The notes beneath the pieces were generated by a model. It searched no databases. It was not told the origin of the DNA and saw only the letters and a list, made by a program, of their open reading frames with translations. From an uncultured Bacteroidales bacterium (lineage in GTDB: Bacteria > Bacteroidota > Bacteroidia > Bacteroidales > UBA932): 64,000 bases of DNA. Positions 33,948 through 44,144 of this stretch are shown in pieces. Position numbers and translations under genes: made by a program. Position 1 is the first letter of the stretch, and the number at the start of each line of letters is the position of its first letter. Location of the stretch: the NCBI GenBank assembly GCA_944326245.1, contig CALVDF010000004.1, positions 1 to 64,000 of the forward strand. The letters are read 5' to 3'.

Positions 33948-34564
33948 CTTCCCGCCGGTTTGTGGAGATTCTCTTCAGGGAGGGGCATACAAGGTTTTCC
34001 GGCCTTGTCCGGCCTGTCCTTGACGGCAGGGGCGGATGCGTCCTTCTCTGCACCGGGTTTTTTCCACATCTTTATCATTTTTACCCGGAAATCCTCTTCG
34101 GCCAGATACATTCGGGCAACTTTGTCCACCGGCAGGATCTTGAGGAATTCATCGAGATATATCCTTTCCAGATCATCGTCTTTTTTACATGCGTCCACGT
34201 ATTCCATCAGCAGTTTTTTTACAGCAGCATCGGATTCTGTGCCTTCTTCTGTCATCTTCCGTATGCGGTGGAATTTTTCCCTGGCATCTTTGCGTGCGTC
34301 ATTTACTGCCTTGCGGTATTCGTTGTACACCGGCCAGAACTTGCCGGCTTCTTCCGGTGTGAGGTCCATTACTGATGTGAAGTATGCAATGCGTGCGCTT
34401 TCCAGTTTTTCCTTGTTGTCAGGTTCGGGTTCCGGCTGGGGTCGGGATGCTTCAGGCACGGGATCGTGCGGAATTCCGGGGGTCGGCTGTGCCTGGGCCG
34501 GCAGAGATAGCAGAAGGGAACCTGCCAGGCCAATCATAATGGTGTTGATGTGTCTCTTTCTCAT
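33944..34564 (-). CDS. Periplasmic Spy/CpxP-like protein, unknown function
   Basis: A protein of about 206 residues from the preferred ATG at 34564, with a signal peptide ending LPAQAQ. The mature part is a Pro-rich linker, then long charged helices ([20 protein letters not shown]), a layout common to Bacteroidales sensors of misfolding placed after RpoE-like operons and reminiscent of the LTxxQ helical proteins Spy/CpxP. It ends in a basic-Pro-rich tail. It is the fifth gene of the operon and overlaps lolD by four bases. Confidence 0.6.
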   Translation of the reverse strand: MRKRHINTIMIGLAGSLLLSLPAQAQPTPGIPHDPVPEASRPQPEPEPDNKEKLESARIAYFTSVMDLTPEEAGKFWPVYNEYRKAVNDARKDAREKFHRIRKMTEEGTESDAAVKKLLMEYVDACKKDDDLERIYLDEFLKILPVDKVARMYLAEEDFRVKMIKMWKKPGAEKDASAPAVKDRPDKAGKPCMPLPEENLHKPAGR

Positions 34565-34575
34565 GTCTTTGTCTG

Positions 34576-35016
34576 TCAATTATCCATGTTTTCGTCCATA
34601 TATCGTAGCATGTCTTCTTCGGTGAGGGATGCTTCCAGGTATTCTTCTAATTCACCGTCTATGGTGACGTTGTCCTCCAGATAGTAGGTAAAAGCATTGT
34701 CAAGATCTATCTCGTCGTAGTATGCATAGATGAAGCTGCTTTCCAGATATCCTTCTTCTATCATCGCCATTATGGGATCATCCGTATCGGCAGGATCATC
34801 GTACAGCATGCCTGTTATCCTGGATGCAATCCATCCAAGCCCGGCTATGGCCCCGAACATCAGGGCAAGCATGAAGGCCGGCTTGACCTTGGCCATCAGA
34901 CTGGCGGCAGGGGTTACGGGACGGCGGATTCTGTCGCGTATCCTGTCTTCCAGCGATTCAAAATAGCCGTCCGGTACGGTGAAGGGGCTTTTGTTTATGT
35001 TTTCAAGTTCATTCAT
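34576..35016 (-). CDS. Single-pass membrane protein, presumed anti-sigma factor
   Basis: A protein of about 146 residues from the ATG at 35016. The N-terminus NINKSPFTVPDGYFESLEDR is a hallmark of small Bacteroidales proteins encoded after RpoE-like sigma factors. One membrane segment lies at about residues 47-68 (AFMLALMFGAIAGLGWIAS), followed by an acidic tail of about 75 residues. Topology and position 32 bases after the ECF gene suggest it controls that sigma factor, but there is no recognisable ZAS motif. Confidence 0.6.
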   Translation of the reverse strand: MNELENINKSPFTVPDGYFESLEDRIRDRIRRPVTPAASLMAKVKPAFMLALMFGAIAGLGWIASRITGMLYDDPADTDDPIMAMIEEGYLESSFIYAYYDEIDLDNAFTYYLEDNVTIDGELEEYLEASLTEEDMLRYMDENMDN

Positions 35017-35048
35017 ACAATGATTAGACATTCCAAACGGCATTAGGA

Positions 35049-35594
35049 TTAATCCTCTTCCCCCAAATATCGTTTGATTTTTATGAAAGCATGGTGATAG
35101 GAGGCTTTGACGGATCCGGTCGTCCCCTTCAGCATAGTGGCTATTTCATCGAACTTCATCTGGTCGAAGTATCTCATTGTGAATACTATCTTCTGCTTCG
35201 GGGGAAGTTTTCCGATGGCTGCGTAGAGTCTGCGCGTTATCTCGTCACCGGTAAAGTACGGATCTGCGGTGAATTTGTCGGCAAGTGTCTTTTCGTTGCC
35301 TGTAAGGGAGAACATGGTGCGCAGGCGCTTGCTCTTGAGAAAATTGAGGGTCTCGTTGACGGCTATCCTGTACAGCCATGTAAACAGCCGGCTCTCTTCC
35401 CTGAAGTCCGGCAGGTATTTCCAGGCCTTGAGGAACGTGTTCTGCAGTATGTCGTCGGCATCGTCATGGTCGAAGACCATCCGGCGTATCTTCCAGTAGA
35501 GGTCACGTGAATACTTTCTCACCAGGAGGTTGAAGGCATAGTCCTCCTTTCCCTCCTGGCGGAAAGCATCCAGTATTTCCCTGTCTTCCGGCAT
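35049..35594 (-). CDS. ECF sigma factor (RpoE-like)
   Basis: A 181-residue sigma-70-family factor with region 2 (about 20-90, DDADDILQNTFLKAWKYLPDF) and region 4 (about 120-175, LPPKQKIVFTMRYFDQMKFDEIA). It differs from the SusCD sigma factor at 8.5 kb and has no FecR partner; the following gene is the likely anti-sigma. It begins immediately after the transketolase C-terminal-subunit stop, so translation is probably coupled. Confidence 0.92.
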   Translation of the reverse strand: MPEDREILDAFRQEGKEDYAFNLLVRKYSRDLYWKIRRMVFDHDDADDILQNTFLKAWKYLPDFREESRLFTWLYRIAVNETLNFLKSKRLRTMFSLTGNEKTLADKFTADPYFTGDEITRRLYAAIGKLPPKQKIVFTMRYFDQMKFDEIATMLKGTTGSVKASYHHAFIKIKRYLGEED

Positions 35595-36551
35595 TTATCT
35601 CTTTCTGGAAACGGCTTTAAGGGCTGCCGACACGATGTGCTCCGAATCGAGGCCGTATTGTTTCATAAGGGCAGCAGGAGTGCCGCTCTGGCCGAAGAGG
35701 TCGTCTACGGCGACTATCTCTACCGGGCAAGGGGTATTGCGGGAGAGGACGCCGGCGATGAGTTCTCCCAGACCTCCTGCAATGAGGTGCTCTTCAGCGG
35801 TCACTACGGCGCCGGTCTTGGCTGCGGATGCAAGTACGGCTTCCGTGTCAAGAGGCTTGATGGTGTGGATGTCAATGACCTCTGCGGAGATTCCCTTCTT
35901 TTCGAGTTCTTCTGCCGCGAGTAGGGCTTCCCATACCAGATGGCCTGTCGCAAAGATGGACACGTCCCGCCCTTCTGTCATTCTGAGGGCTTTGCCTATT
36001 TCGAATTTCTGGTTCTCGGGGGTAAAGTTAGGCACTGACGGGCGGCCGAACCGGAGGTATACCGGACCCTGCCATGCAGCAGCGGCGATGGTTGCGGCTT
36101 TGGTCTGGTTGTAGTCGCACGGGTTGATGACTGTCATGTGGGGCAGCATCCTCATCATTCCTATGTCTTCCATTACCTGATGGGTCGCACCGTCTTCGCC
36201 GAGGGTGATGCCGGCATGTGACGCTGCTATCTTGACATTTGTGCCGGCATAGCAGATGCCCTGGCGTATCTGGTCATATACTCTTGAAGTCACGAAGTTG
36301 GCAAAAGAGCCTGCAAACGGAATCTTGCCGCTGAGTGAGAGACCTGCTGCCACGTCTATCATGTCTGCCTCGGCGATGCCGCACTGGAAGAATCTGTCCG
36401 GATGCTCTTTGGCAAATGTATTCATCTTGAGCGAGCCGGTGAGGTCTGCGCAGAGTGCTACTACCCTTTCATCGGTCCTGCCAAGTTCTGTGAGTCCTGC
36501 TCCGAAGCCCGAGCGTGTATCCTTGTTTCCTGTATTTACGAATTTTTCCAT
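35595..36551 (-). CDS. Transketolase, C-terminal subunit
   Basis: A 318-residue protein carrying the pyrimidine-binding domain and C-terminal domain of transketolase. It has the thiamine-activating Glu region RFFQCGIAEADMIDVAAGLS, GVTHQ-like GATHQVMEDIGMMR, and the C-terminal domain from about 190. With the N-terminal subunit encoded 20 bases upstream it forms a two-chain transketolase in the non-oxidative pentose phosphate pathway. Split transketolases of this kind are widespread; the 1-deoxyxylulose-phosphate synthase alternative is unlikely given the length and the split. Confidence 0.9.
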   Translation of the reverse strand: MEKFVNTGNKDTRSGFGAGLTELGRTDERVVALCADLTGSLKMNTFAKEHPDRFFQCGIAEADMIDVAAGLSLSGKIPFAGSFANFVTSRVYDQIRQGICYAGTNVKIAASHAGITLGEDGATHQVMEDIGMMRMLPHMTVINPCDYNQTKAATIAAAAWQGPVYLRFGRPSVPNFTPENQKFEIGKALRMTEGRDVSIFATGHLVWEALLAAEELEKKGISAEVIDIHTIKPLDTEAVLASAAKTGAVVTAEEHLIAGGLGELIAGVLSRNTPCPVEIVAVDDLFGQSGTPAALMKQYGLDSEHIVSAALKAVSRKR

Positions 36552-36571
36552 GATTGTCCTGTTCCTTTATA

Positions 36572-37417
36572 TTAATAATCTCCGAGGGTTTCCTTTATCT
36601 GGGCGAGAGCCTTTTCGCACTGTTCGGGAGAAGGGGCCTTGCCGTGCCATTCGTTGGTGCCTTCCATGAAGTCCACTCCTTTGCCCATTACTGTGCGGAA
36701 CAGGATCATCACTGGTTTGCCGTGACGTGAGAGGGATTTGGCTGCGGCAAAAGTGTCGAGGATGGCTTTCATGTCGTGGCCGTCTGCGCAGATGCATTCC
36801 CAGCCGAAGGCTTTCCATTTGGACTCCAGGTCTCCAAGTCCGATGACGGAGTCTACGGTGCCGTCTATCTGCTGGTGGTTCCAGTCAGTCATTGCTATGA
36901 GATTGTCCACTTTGTGGTGTGCCGCGAACATGGCTGCTTCCCAGATCTGGCCTTCCTCGCTTTCGCCGTCACCGCAGAGGACATAGACGGTGTTGTCCTC
37001 GCCGTCCAGCCTTTTGCCCAGCGCTGCGCCGCATGCTACCGAGAGGCCCTGGCCGAGTGAGCCGGAGGGCATATATACTCCGGGCAGGCCGAATTCGGTC
37101 GAGGGATGTCCCTGGAGTCTGGATCCCAGATGGCGGAATGTTCCCAGTTCGGATGTGGGGAAGTATCCGGAGCGTGCAAGTACGCTGTAGAGCAGGGGCG
37201 ACATGTGTCCTGCGGACAGTATGAACATGTCCTGTCCCTTCCCGCTGCGGCTCCAGCCTTCCGGAGATTGTTTCATGATGTCGAAGTACAGGGCAGTTAT
37301 GAAGTCGGTACTGCTCATCGAACCGCCGGGATGTCCGCATCCGGCCTGTGTGACCATTCTGAGTATGTCCCTGCGGACCTGGGACGCTATGTCGGTCAGC
37401 TTGTTTATGTCTGTCAT
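36572..37417 (-). CDS. Transketolase, N-terminal subunit
   Basis: A 281-residue protein with the thiamine-diphosphate-binding domain: GHPGGSMSSTDFITALYF, substrate and cofactor histidines in SAGHMSPLLY, and the GDGESEEGQIWEAAMFAAHH cofactor motif near residue 150, followed by MTDWNHQQIDG. First gene of the leftward operon that continues with the C-terminal subunit and an ECF sigma module. Upstream, TATCTTAG on the minus strand is a weak candidate -7 box. Confidence 0.9.
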   Translation of the reverse strand: MTDINKLTDIASQVRRDILRMVTQAGCGHPGGSMSSTDFITALYFDIMKQSPEGWSRSGKGQDMFILSAGHMSPLLYSVLARSGYFPTSELGTFRHLGSRLQGHPSTEFGLPGVYMPSGSLGQGLSVACGAALGKRLDGEDNTVYVLCGDGESEEGQIWEAAMFAAHHKVDNLIAMTDWNHQQIDGTVDSVIGLGDLESKWKAFGWECICADGHDMKAILDTFAAAKSLSRHGKPVMILFRTVMGKGVDFMEGTNEWHGKAPSPEQCEKALAQIKETLGDY

Positions 37418-37422
37418 ATCAG

Positions 37423-37454
37423 TTTGTGTTTATCCCGCTAAGATAGTATATTTG
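37423..37454 (+). promoter_or_regulatory. Promoter of lepA
   Basis: TTTG (37423-37426), 20 bases, TATATTTG (37447-37454): a full match to the Bacteroidetes consensus. The -7 box ends ten bases before the ATG, so the leader is about five bases or less. Confidence 0.75.
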
Positions 37455-37464
37455 CACCGATTAT

Positions 37465-39261
37465 ATGAAGAAAATGAAAAATATCCGGAATTTCTGCATA
37501 ATAGCGCATATCGACCACGGAAAGAGTACTCTGGCGGACCGTCTGCTGGAATATACCCATACATTGAGCGAAAGGGAGATGGAGGACCAGGTCCTGGACT
37601 CCATGGACCTTGAGAGAGAGAAGGGCATCACGATCAAGAGCCATGCAATCCAGATGGTGTACAATTACAAAGGGGAAAAATACATACTGAACCTTATCGA
37701 CACTCCGGGGCATGTGGACTTCTCGTACGAAGTCTCGCGTGCGATAGCTTCATGCGAGGGGGCCCTGCTGGTGGTGGATGCCACCCAGGGCATACAGGCG
37801 CAGACCATATCCAACCTGTATCTGGCGATAAACCATGATCTGGAGATCATACCGGTTCTCAACAAGATAGACATGGATGCGGCCATGGTGGACGTGGTCA
37901 GCGACCAGATAGTGGACCTGATAGGCTGTGACAGGGATGAGATACTGCTGTGCAGCGCGAAGACCGGGGAGGGAGTGCCTGCCATCCTGGATGCAGTGGT
38001 AGAGCGTTTCCCTGCGCCTAAGGGAGATCCGGATGCGCCTCTGCAGGCCCTTATTTTCGACTCGGTATTCAATCCCTTCAGGGGGGTCATAGCATATTTC
38101 AAGGTGGTGAACGGTGTGATCCGCAGGGGGGACAAGGTGAAGTTCTTCAACACAGGCAAGGAATACGAGGCCGACGAGGTCGGTTATCTGCGGCTGAAGA
38201 TGTGTCCTACAGAGGAAGTTACCACAGGGAATGTCGGCTACATAATATCCGGTATCAAGACGGCCGTAGAGGTAAAGGTAGGAGATACCATCACTCATGT
38301 CGACCGTCCGTGCGAAAGTTCCATAGCGGGTTTCGAGGAGGTCAAGCCGATGCTTTTCGCCGGTGTCTATCCGGTTGAAAGCGACGAGTACGAGAATCTC
38401 AGGGCTTCGCTCGAAAAGCTGCAGCTCAACGATGCGTCCCTGGTCTTCGATCCGGAGTCATCGCTGGCTCTGGGTTTCGGTTTCCGCTGCGGTTTCCTGG
38501 GACTGCTGCATCTTGAGATAGTGCAGGAAAGACTCTACAGGGAATTCGACATGGATGTGATCACGACGGTACCCAACGTGTCATACAAGGTGTATACTAC
38601 GCAGGGAGAGACAGTGGACGTGCACAATCCGTCCGGACTGCCGGCCCCCACTCTCATAGACCGGATAGAGGAACCCTATATCCGTGCGCAGATCATATCC
38701 AAGAGCGAGTTTTTCGGACAGATCATGAAGCTGTGCCTGGACAAGCGCGGGGTGCTCAAGGGGCAGCATTTCCTTACGGCCGACCGCGTGGAGCTCACCT
38801 ACGACATGCCTCTCGCGGAGATTGTATTTGACTTTTACGACAAGCTCAAGTCCATATCGCGCGGCTATGCCTCGTTTGACTACCATGTCATAGGTTACCA
38901 GAAGGCAGACCTGGTGAAGCTGGATATCCTGCTCAACGGTGAGTCGGTGGACGCGCTTTCTTCCCTGATCCACCGTGACAGGGCATACGATTTCGGCCGC
39001 AGGATATGTGAAAAACTGAAGGAACTTATTCCGCGTCAGCAGTTTGAAATAGCCATACAGGCAGCTATAGGGGCCAAGATCATCGCCCGTGAGACTGTCA
39101 AGGCGGTACGCAAGGATGTGCTGGCCAAATGCTACGGAGGAGACATCACCCGTAAGCGCAAGCTCCTGGAAAAACAGAAGAAAGGCAAGAAGCGCATGCG
39201 CCAGATCGGCAATGTGGAGGTTCCGCAGTCTGCGTTCATGGCTGTGCTCAAGCTGGACTGA
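37465..39261 (+). CDS. lepA: Elongation factor 4 (LepA)
   Basis: A 598-residue ribosome-dependent GTPase with G1 [15 protein letters not shown]3 DTPGHVDF with the catalytic His, G4 NKID, and the LepA-specific C-terminal domain ending near [20 protein letters not shown] and the invariant VPQSAF. It resets or back-translocates stalled ribosomes. Full family length. Its -7 box lies so close to the start codon that the mRNA has almost no leader. Confidence 0.97.
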   Translation: MKKMKNIRNFCIIAHIDHGKSTLADRLLEYTHTLSEREMEDQVLDSMDLEREKGITIKSHAIQMVYNYKGEKYILNLIDTPGHVDFSYEVSRAIASCEGALLVVDATQGIQAQTISNLYLAINHDLEIIPVLNKIDMDAAMVDVVSDQIVDLIGCDRDEILLCSAKTGEGVPAILDAVVERFPAPKGDPDAPLQALIFDSVFNPFRGVIAYFKVVNGVIRRGDKVKFFNTGKEYEADEVGYLRLKMCPTEEVTTGNVGYIISGIKTAVEVKVGDTITHVDRPCESSIAGFEEVKPMLFAGVYPVESDEYENLRASLEKLQLNDASLVFDPESSLALGFGFRCGFLGLLHLEIVQERLYREFDMDVITTVPNVSYKVYTTQGETVDVHNPSGLPAPTLIDRIEEPYIRAQIISKSEFFGQIMKLCLDKRGVLKGQHFLTADRVELTYDMPLAEIVFDFYDKLKSISRGYASFDYHVIGYQKADLVKLDILLNGESVDALSSLIHRDRAYDFGRRICEKLKELIPRQQFEIAIQAAIGAKIIARETVKAVRKDVLAKCYGGDITRKRKLLEKQKKGKKRMRQIGNVEVPQSAFMAVLKLD

Positions 39262-39340
39262 TCCCGGCTGGCGGAAATGTCATGGAATTGTAATACGCAT
39301 TTTACGGATTTATGGTTAACTTGCAGCAAATTCGTAAATT

Positions 39341-41434
39341 ATGGCAAAAAATAAAAACATTCGCCCGTACCTTGAGAGGGATATCAGCTGGATGTATTTC
39401 AACCGCCGCGTGCTGCAGGAAGCATGCAAAAGCAATGTGCCTTTGCTGGAAAGGCTGAATTTCCTGGGAATATATTCAAACAATCTGGACGAGTTCTTCC
39501 GTGTCCGTGTGGCTTCACAGAACCGTGTCGCGGAGTGGGACGGCAAGTCAGGTGTGCGCGAGGCAAAGACGGCTACGGAGGTGGTCAAACAGATAAACAA
39601 GCTGAATTCCCGTTATGTCAAGGACTTTGAACTTGCTGTAAGGCAGGTCAACAAGGAACTCTCCGAACACAATATATGTCTTATTTCAGACACTCAGGCT
39701 GACGAAGGGCAGCTGGAGTATATCCGCAATTACTATCAGGAACACATTGACGGTTATGTCGTGCCTATATGGCTTAAGGCAGTAAGGCATCTGGATTATG
39801 AGACAGACGAGAAAATCTATCTTGCAGTCAAGGCCTGCCGCGAGGCGGGAACGGGGCGGCAGGTGTACGATTATGCCTACTTCAGTCTGCCGGTGGAGAG
39901 TTGCGGACGTTTCCTGCGGCTTCCGGACAAGGATGGCAGGAGCTATATCATGTATATCGATGATGTGGTGCGCTGCTGCCTGTCGAAAGTGTTTGAAGGG
40001 AACGGTTTTCTGTCGTACAGTGCCTATACGTTCAAGTTTACCCGCGATGCGGAGATGGAGATAGACAACGACCAGCGCAACGGTATCCTGCAGAAGATAG
40101 CCAAGGGCATCAAAAGCCGCAGGAAAGGTGAGCCTCTGAGATTCATCTATGATGAGAACATGCCGGACGACCTGCTGCGCCGTGTTCTCGGCAAGCTTGA
40201 TCTGGGAGAGAGGGATACTGTCCTGCGCGGAGGGCGGTACCAGAACCACAAGGATCTTATGAAATTCCCTTCTTTCTTCGGGGAAGGGCTGAATTACCCG
40301 CCCATGCCTGCGATCCGCCGTTTTTCCATGAGCGGCCCTGAAAGCATATTGGAGCGGATAAGGAGGCAGGACCGTTTCCTGCATGTTCCCTACCATAGTT
40401 TCGATACGTTTATACGTGTGCTGCATGAAGCTGCTACCAGCCGCAATGTCAGCAGCATAAAGATAACGCTCTATCGTCTGGCAAAGGATTCAAAAGTGGT
40501 GCGTGCCCTTATCGCGGCTGCCCGCAACGGCAAGAAAGTGACCGTGGTCATAGAACTTCTGGCACGTTTCGATGAGGAGTCCAATATAAAATGGTCCCAG
40601 AAGCTGGAAGATGCGGGAGTGAAGGTAGTGTTCGGGGTGGAAGGTCTGAAGGTCCATTCCAAAGTGCTGCACATAGGCATGAAAAAAGGAGGAGACCTGG
40701 CCTGCATCAGTACCGGCAATTTCCACGAGGGCAATGCCAAGGCATATACGGACTGCATCCTGATGACGTCCTCGCGCAGAATCGTCAAGGAGGTGGAACA
40801 GGTGTTCGACTTCATCGAAAAACCCTACTCGCAGATCAGGTTCAAGGAGCTTCTGGTCTCTCCCAACGACATGAAGAGCCGCTTCATATCCCTCATCAAT
40901 GCCGAGATAAGGAACAGGAAAAACGGCAAGCCTGCATACATACGCATGAAACTGAACCATGTCACTGATCCGGAGATGGTAAGGAAGCTGTATGATGCCG
41001 CGTATGCCGGAGTGGACATAGAGATGTCGGTACGCGGCAACTGCTCGATAGTTACGGAAGGACTGCCGGAAAACTGCCGTATCCGCATAAACGGAATAAT
41101 AGACAGGTATCTGGAACATTCACGGATATTTGTATTTGCAGCAGGAGGTGAAGAGAAGGTTTTTATCGGGTCTGCCGACTGGATGCCGCGCAATCTGGAC
41201 AACCGTATAGAGGTTATAACACCAGTGTACGATCCTGCCATAAAGCAGGAGATGAAGCGTATTGTGGATTATGCGCTCCTGGACGTAAAACAGGGCAGGA
41301 CAGTGGACGGTACCGGTGCCAACCGGGCGTGGACCTGTGACAATCCTCTGGAGACAGGTTCCCAGCAGGCCCTGTATACCCATTATTGTGAACTTGAAAA
41401 CAAGGAAAGGGAATATGATGAGCGAATGTCTTGA
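39341..41434 (+). CDS. ppk: Polyphosphate kinase
   Basis: A 697-residue PPK1 enzyme that polymerises the gamma-phosphate of ATP into polyphosphate. It starts YLERDISWMYFNRRVL, has the central ADP-loop and phospholipase-D-like repeats, and the catalytic His in GLKVHSKVLHIG (about His439) with STGNFHEGNA and the second His motif YLEHSRIFVF near 590. The gene overlaps ppx by 20 bases, so the two are cotranscribed. TAACTTGC at 39317-39324 is a degenerate -7 candidate. Confidence 0.95.
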   Translation: MAKNKNIRPYLERDISWMYFNRRVLQEACKSNVPLLERLNFLGIYSNNLDEFFRVRVASQNRVAEWDGKSGVREAKTATEVVKQINKLNSRYVKDFELAVRQVNKELSEHNICLISDTQADEGQLEYIRNYYQEHIDGYVVPIWLKAVRHLDYETDEKIYLAVKACREAGTGRQVYDYAYFSLPVESCGRFLRLPDKDGRSYIMYIDDVVRCCLSKVFEGNGFLSYSAYTFKFTRDAEMEIDNDQRNGILQKIAKGIKSRRKGEPLRFIYDENMPDDLLRRVLGKLDLGERDTVLRGGRYQNHKDLMKFPSFFGEGLNYPPMPAIRRFSMSGPESILERIRRQDRFLHVPYHSFDTFIRVLHEAATSRNVSSIKITLYRLAKDSKVVRALIAAARNGKKVTVVIELLARFDEESNIKWSQKLEDAGVKVVFGVEGLKVHSKVLHIGMKKGGDLACISTGNFHEGNAKAYTDCILMTSSRRIVKEVEQVFDFIEKPYSQIRFKELLVSPNDMKSRFISLINAEIRNRKNGKPAYIRMKLNHVTDPEMVRKLYDAAYAGVDIEMSVRGNCSIVTEGLPENCRIRINGIIDRYLEHSRIFVFAAGGEEKVFIGSADWMPRNLDNRIEVITPVYDPAIKQEMKRIVDYALLDVKQGRTVDGTGANRAWTCDNPLETGSQQALYTHYCELENKEREYDERMS

Positions 41435-42350
41435 AAATTACAGGGACAGCGCGGTTACTTACGCTGCCATCGATATCGGCTCCAATGCCGTACGCCTGCT
41501 TATCAAGCAGCTTGAGGATGACCTGCAGCCACGTTTCACCAAGGTGCTTCTGCTGCGTGTGCCGCTACGCCTGGGTTTCGATGTGTTCTCGAACGGAGGT
41601 GGCATCTCGGACCGCAGGCGGAAGGATCTGGTGCGTCTGATGAAGTCCTACAAGCAGCTGATGAAAATATACAATGTCACGGATTACAGGGCATGTGCCA
41701 CATCGGCCATGCGCGATGCAGTCAACGGACAGGAGATAATAAAGGAAGTACGCAGGAAGACAGGCATAGAGATAGAAATAATAGACGGCCAGCAAGAGGC
41801 GAGAATGATATACAACAACCACATCGAGAGTATGCGCGGGCGCCGCGGCAACTACATGTATGTGGATGTGGGCGGAGGAAGTACAGAGATCAATCTGATG
41901 ACTGACGGGGAACTGATATGCTCAAAATCCTACAATATAGGGACTGTCCGCATGCTGAACGGGGCTGTTTCCGACGGGGAGTGGAAGAGGTTCCGCTCCG
42001 ACCTGAAGGATCTTGCGGCATCCTATCCGGGCATCAGCATCGTAGGTTCCGGCGGCAATATCAACAAACTCTACAAGCTGGTGGAGCGTAGGGACAAGCG
42101 GTATCCACGCATGAGTACATCATCCCTCAGGATTCTGTACGACCGTCTGAAGGATATGAGCGTAAGGCAGAGGATGGAAGAATACGAACTCAAGGCCGAC
42201 AGGGCGGATGTGATAGTTCCGGCAGGAGAGATATTCCTTACGATAGCCGATATCACGGGCGCGACATATATATATGTGCCTGTCATAGGCCTGTCGGACG
42301 GAATCATCGACGGGCTCTACACCAGACATCTGGCAGAGTTGGGCCGGTAA
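41415..42350 (+). CDS. ppx: Ppx/GppA-family exopolyphosphatase
   Basis: A protein of about 311 residues of the ASKHA fold: AAIDIGSNAVRLLI at the N-terminus, CATSAMRDA, and VDVGGGSTEINL near residue 150. It corresponds to the two N-terminal domains of Ppx, without the HD-like C-terminal domain. The ATG at 41415 follows a purine-rich site and overlaps the end of ppk. Likely activities are polyphosphate breakdown or hydrolysis of pppGpp. The ppk-ppx pair would set the cell's polyphosphate level. Confidence 0.92.
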   Translation: MMSECLENYRDSAVTYAAIDIGSNAVRLLIKQLEDDLQPRFTKVLLLRVPLRLGFDVFSNGGGISDRRRKDLVRLMKSYKQLMKIYNVTDYRACATSAMRDAVNGQEIIKEVRRKTGIEIEIIDGQQEARMIYNNHIESMRGRRGNYMYVDVGGGSTEINLMTDGELICSKSYNIGTVRMLNGAVSDGEWKRFRSDLKDLAASYPGISIVGSGGNINKLYKLVERRDKRYPRMSTSSLRILYDRLKDMSVRQRMEEYELKADRADVIVPAGEIFLTIADITGATYIYVPVIGLSDGIIDGLYTRHLAELGR

Positions 42351-42387
42351 CCGGGACCATAGCTGCCGGCAAGGCATGCAAAAAAAA

Positions 42388-42416
42388 AAGGGAGACCATT
42401 GCGGTCTCCCTCTTTT
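42388..42416. terminator. Rho-independent terminator, bidirectional
   Basis: Perfect stem GGGAGACC (42390-42397) and GGTCTCCC (42403-42410) with a five-base loop, an A run on the left and a T-rich run on the right, between ppx and the convergent lipoprotein gene. Confidence 0.85.
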
Positions 42417-42437
42417 TATTTTATGGATGTCTGTAGA

Positions 42438-44096
42438 TTACAGAACGGTTGCGAACTCAATGTCGGTCTCGGCGCGCTCTGCCAGAGCCTCATCCTTGGA
42501 TGCGATCTCAAGAGCTGCAAGAGCGGCATCTGTATTGCCTTCACGGGCAGCGATGATGGCCTTCAGATAGTTCTTGCAAGGGCACTGGGCGTTGGCAAGA
42601 ATCTGGGAAGCGGCTGAGAGATTGTCTGTAAGAATGTCAGCAAGAGCCTCGTTGAAGCTGTTGGCTCCTTTGAGCTTGGCGGCTGCATCGGCATAGTTGC
42701 CGTTGAGGATGTCTACCACTGCAATGTTGTACTGGGCTTCCTTCAGGGATGACTTCTGGAAGGCTGCGACAGCTGCTTCGTAGTTGCCCTTGCGGAGCTC
42801 AACTACACCGATAGCATTGTAGTAGTATGTGTTGTTCTTGTCCGATACGCTGGCGAGAGCATTGGCTGCTTCGTCATTCTTGCCGAGGGTCAGGTAAGCT
42901 ACACCGAGGTTGATCTTGGCGCGGTCGCTGTTGAATTTCTCGACTGCTTTCTGGTATACGGTAACCTTCTGGTTTGCATCCTTGAGGAGAGATCCTGCGC
43001 GGAGGAGGGCCTCTTCGTCAAGAATCTCGATGTTGTCGTTGACGAGGGCAACGAGCTCTTCGTTGGTGTAGTTGGTGAATTCTACATTTGCGATGAACCT
43101 TGCGCGGCGGAGTTCAGGAAGAATGTCTTTCTTGAGGGTGGTGTATACGGCAGACATGTTCTTGATCTCCCTTTCACGTACGGCGGGATCGCTGTACATT
43201 TCCAGAACGCGGAGAATGAGGTCCTTGTCTTCGATGTTGGACTTGGATACGAGCTCCTTGAAGCCTTCCCAGTCCTCATCTATGTGGGATGTGGTTACAT
43301 TGGCGTTGATGTCGATGCTCTTGTTGTTGATCTTCTTGTTGAATGCATCGCTTGCAGTCTTGGCACGTCTTGTAGACAGCTCGGCATTGAAGTCCTCCTT
43401 TCCGTCAGGAGATGCGTATGCAACGATGTCGGTGCTTATAAGCTCCCTGCGCTCATCAGCCTTGATGCTTGCGAGGAACTCCTGGAAAGCCTTGATCTCG
43501 TCGCTCTTCAGCTGTGAAGGACGTACGGTGGCACTGTTGATCAGATAGAGGATCTGGGCCTCGCTCTGCTCGGGGATAATGGCCTGGTATGCATCGGGTG
43601 CATAGGCAAGGGTTCCGTTGGTCTTTACCAGCATGTAGGTGGTGTTGGCACCGTCGGCAACTTTGTAGGGAGCGATGAAAGGAATTCTCTTGTCCTTGTG
43701 GATAACAGTCATTCTGAGCTCGAGGAAGCAGTCCTCTACACCCTCGGTGTACTCAAATTCGAAAGTCCTTTCGACGGTACCTCCGATCTCGGGGATGACC
43801 TCGAAATTGTCCGTTACGTCCTCACCCTGCAGCATGACGGGGTCGAGAATGATTTCACCACCATTGTATACTAGAACGGGAAGTATCTCTACGATGGCTT
43901 TCGGGTGGAAAAAGTCTGCGGGGAAAGATACTGTCACATCGGCTTTGATATTGCCGGCAACAACCTCAAGGACCTGAGGGTTGCAGCTGACAGATACTTC
44001 TTCGGCGCTTTCAGCCATTTTCTTCGGGCTACCGCAGGATGTTGCTACAAACATGCCGGCTGCGGCAATCATGAATGCGTAAAAAATCTTTTTCAT
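42438..44096 (-). CDS. OmpA-like/TPR lipoprotein
   Basis: A 552-residue lipoprotein with lipobox ATSC at about residue 21. Residues about 30-160 are a beta-rich domain. Residues about 170-290 resemble an OmpA-like peptidoglycan-binding domain with characteristic NATVRPSQ-type start (LINSATVRPSQLKSDEIKAF) and AYASPDGKEDFNAELSTRRA. Residues about 370-540 are tetratricopeptide repeats (INLGVAYLTLGKNDEAANAL). A tether between outer membrane and peptidoglycan is likely; relatives are conserved in Bacteroidales. Its promoter is interleaved with that of the divergent sigma54 activator gene. Confidence 0.7.
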   Translation of the reverse strand: MKKIFYAFMIAAAGMFVATSCGSPKKMAESAEEVSVSCNPQVLEVVAGNIKADVTVSFPADFFHPKAIVEILPVLVYNGGEIILDPVMLQGEDVTDNFEVIPEIGGTVERTFEFEYTEGVEDCFLELRMTVIHKDKRIPFIAPYKVADGANTTYMLVKTNGTLAYAPDAYQAIIPEQSEAQILYLINSATVRPSQLKSDEIKAFQEFLASIKADERRELISTDIVAYASPDGKEDFNAELSTRRAKTASDAFNKKINNKSIDINANVTTSHIDEDWEGFKELVSKSNIEDKDLILRVLEMYSDPAVREREIKNMSAVYTTLKKDILPELRRARFIANVEFTNYTNEELVALVNDNIEILDEEALLRAGSLLKDANQKVTVYQKAVEKFNSDRAKINLGVAYLTLGKNDEAANALASVSDKNNTYYYNAIGVVELRKGNYEAAVAAFQKSSLKEAQYNIAVVDILNGNYADAAAKLKGANSFNEALADILTDNLSAASQILANAQCPCKNYLKAIIAAREGNTDAALAALEIASKDEALAERAETDIEFATVL

Positions 44097-44144
44097 TTTC
44101 AGATATTTTAAAAAGTTATTATCCTTAAAAACTTAATGTAAACG

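Noticed and set aside
37435-37445. TATCTTAG minus-strand box before the transketolase genes, and a similar box before the GH20 gene
   Set aside because: Two mismatches to TAnnTTTG in a conserved part and no -33 at normal spacing; mentioned only as a weak candidate.
39288-39324. Promoter for ppk (TTG and TAACTTGC)
   Set aside because: The -7 box deviates from TAnnTTTG and the TTG spacing is 26 bases, outside the usual range.
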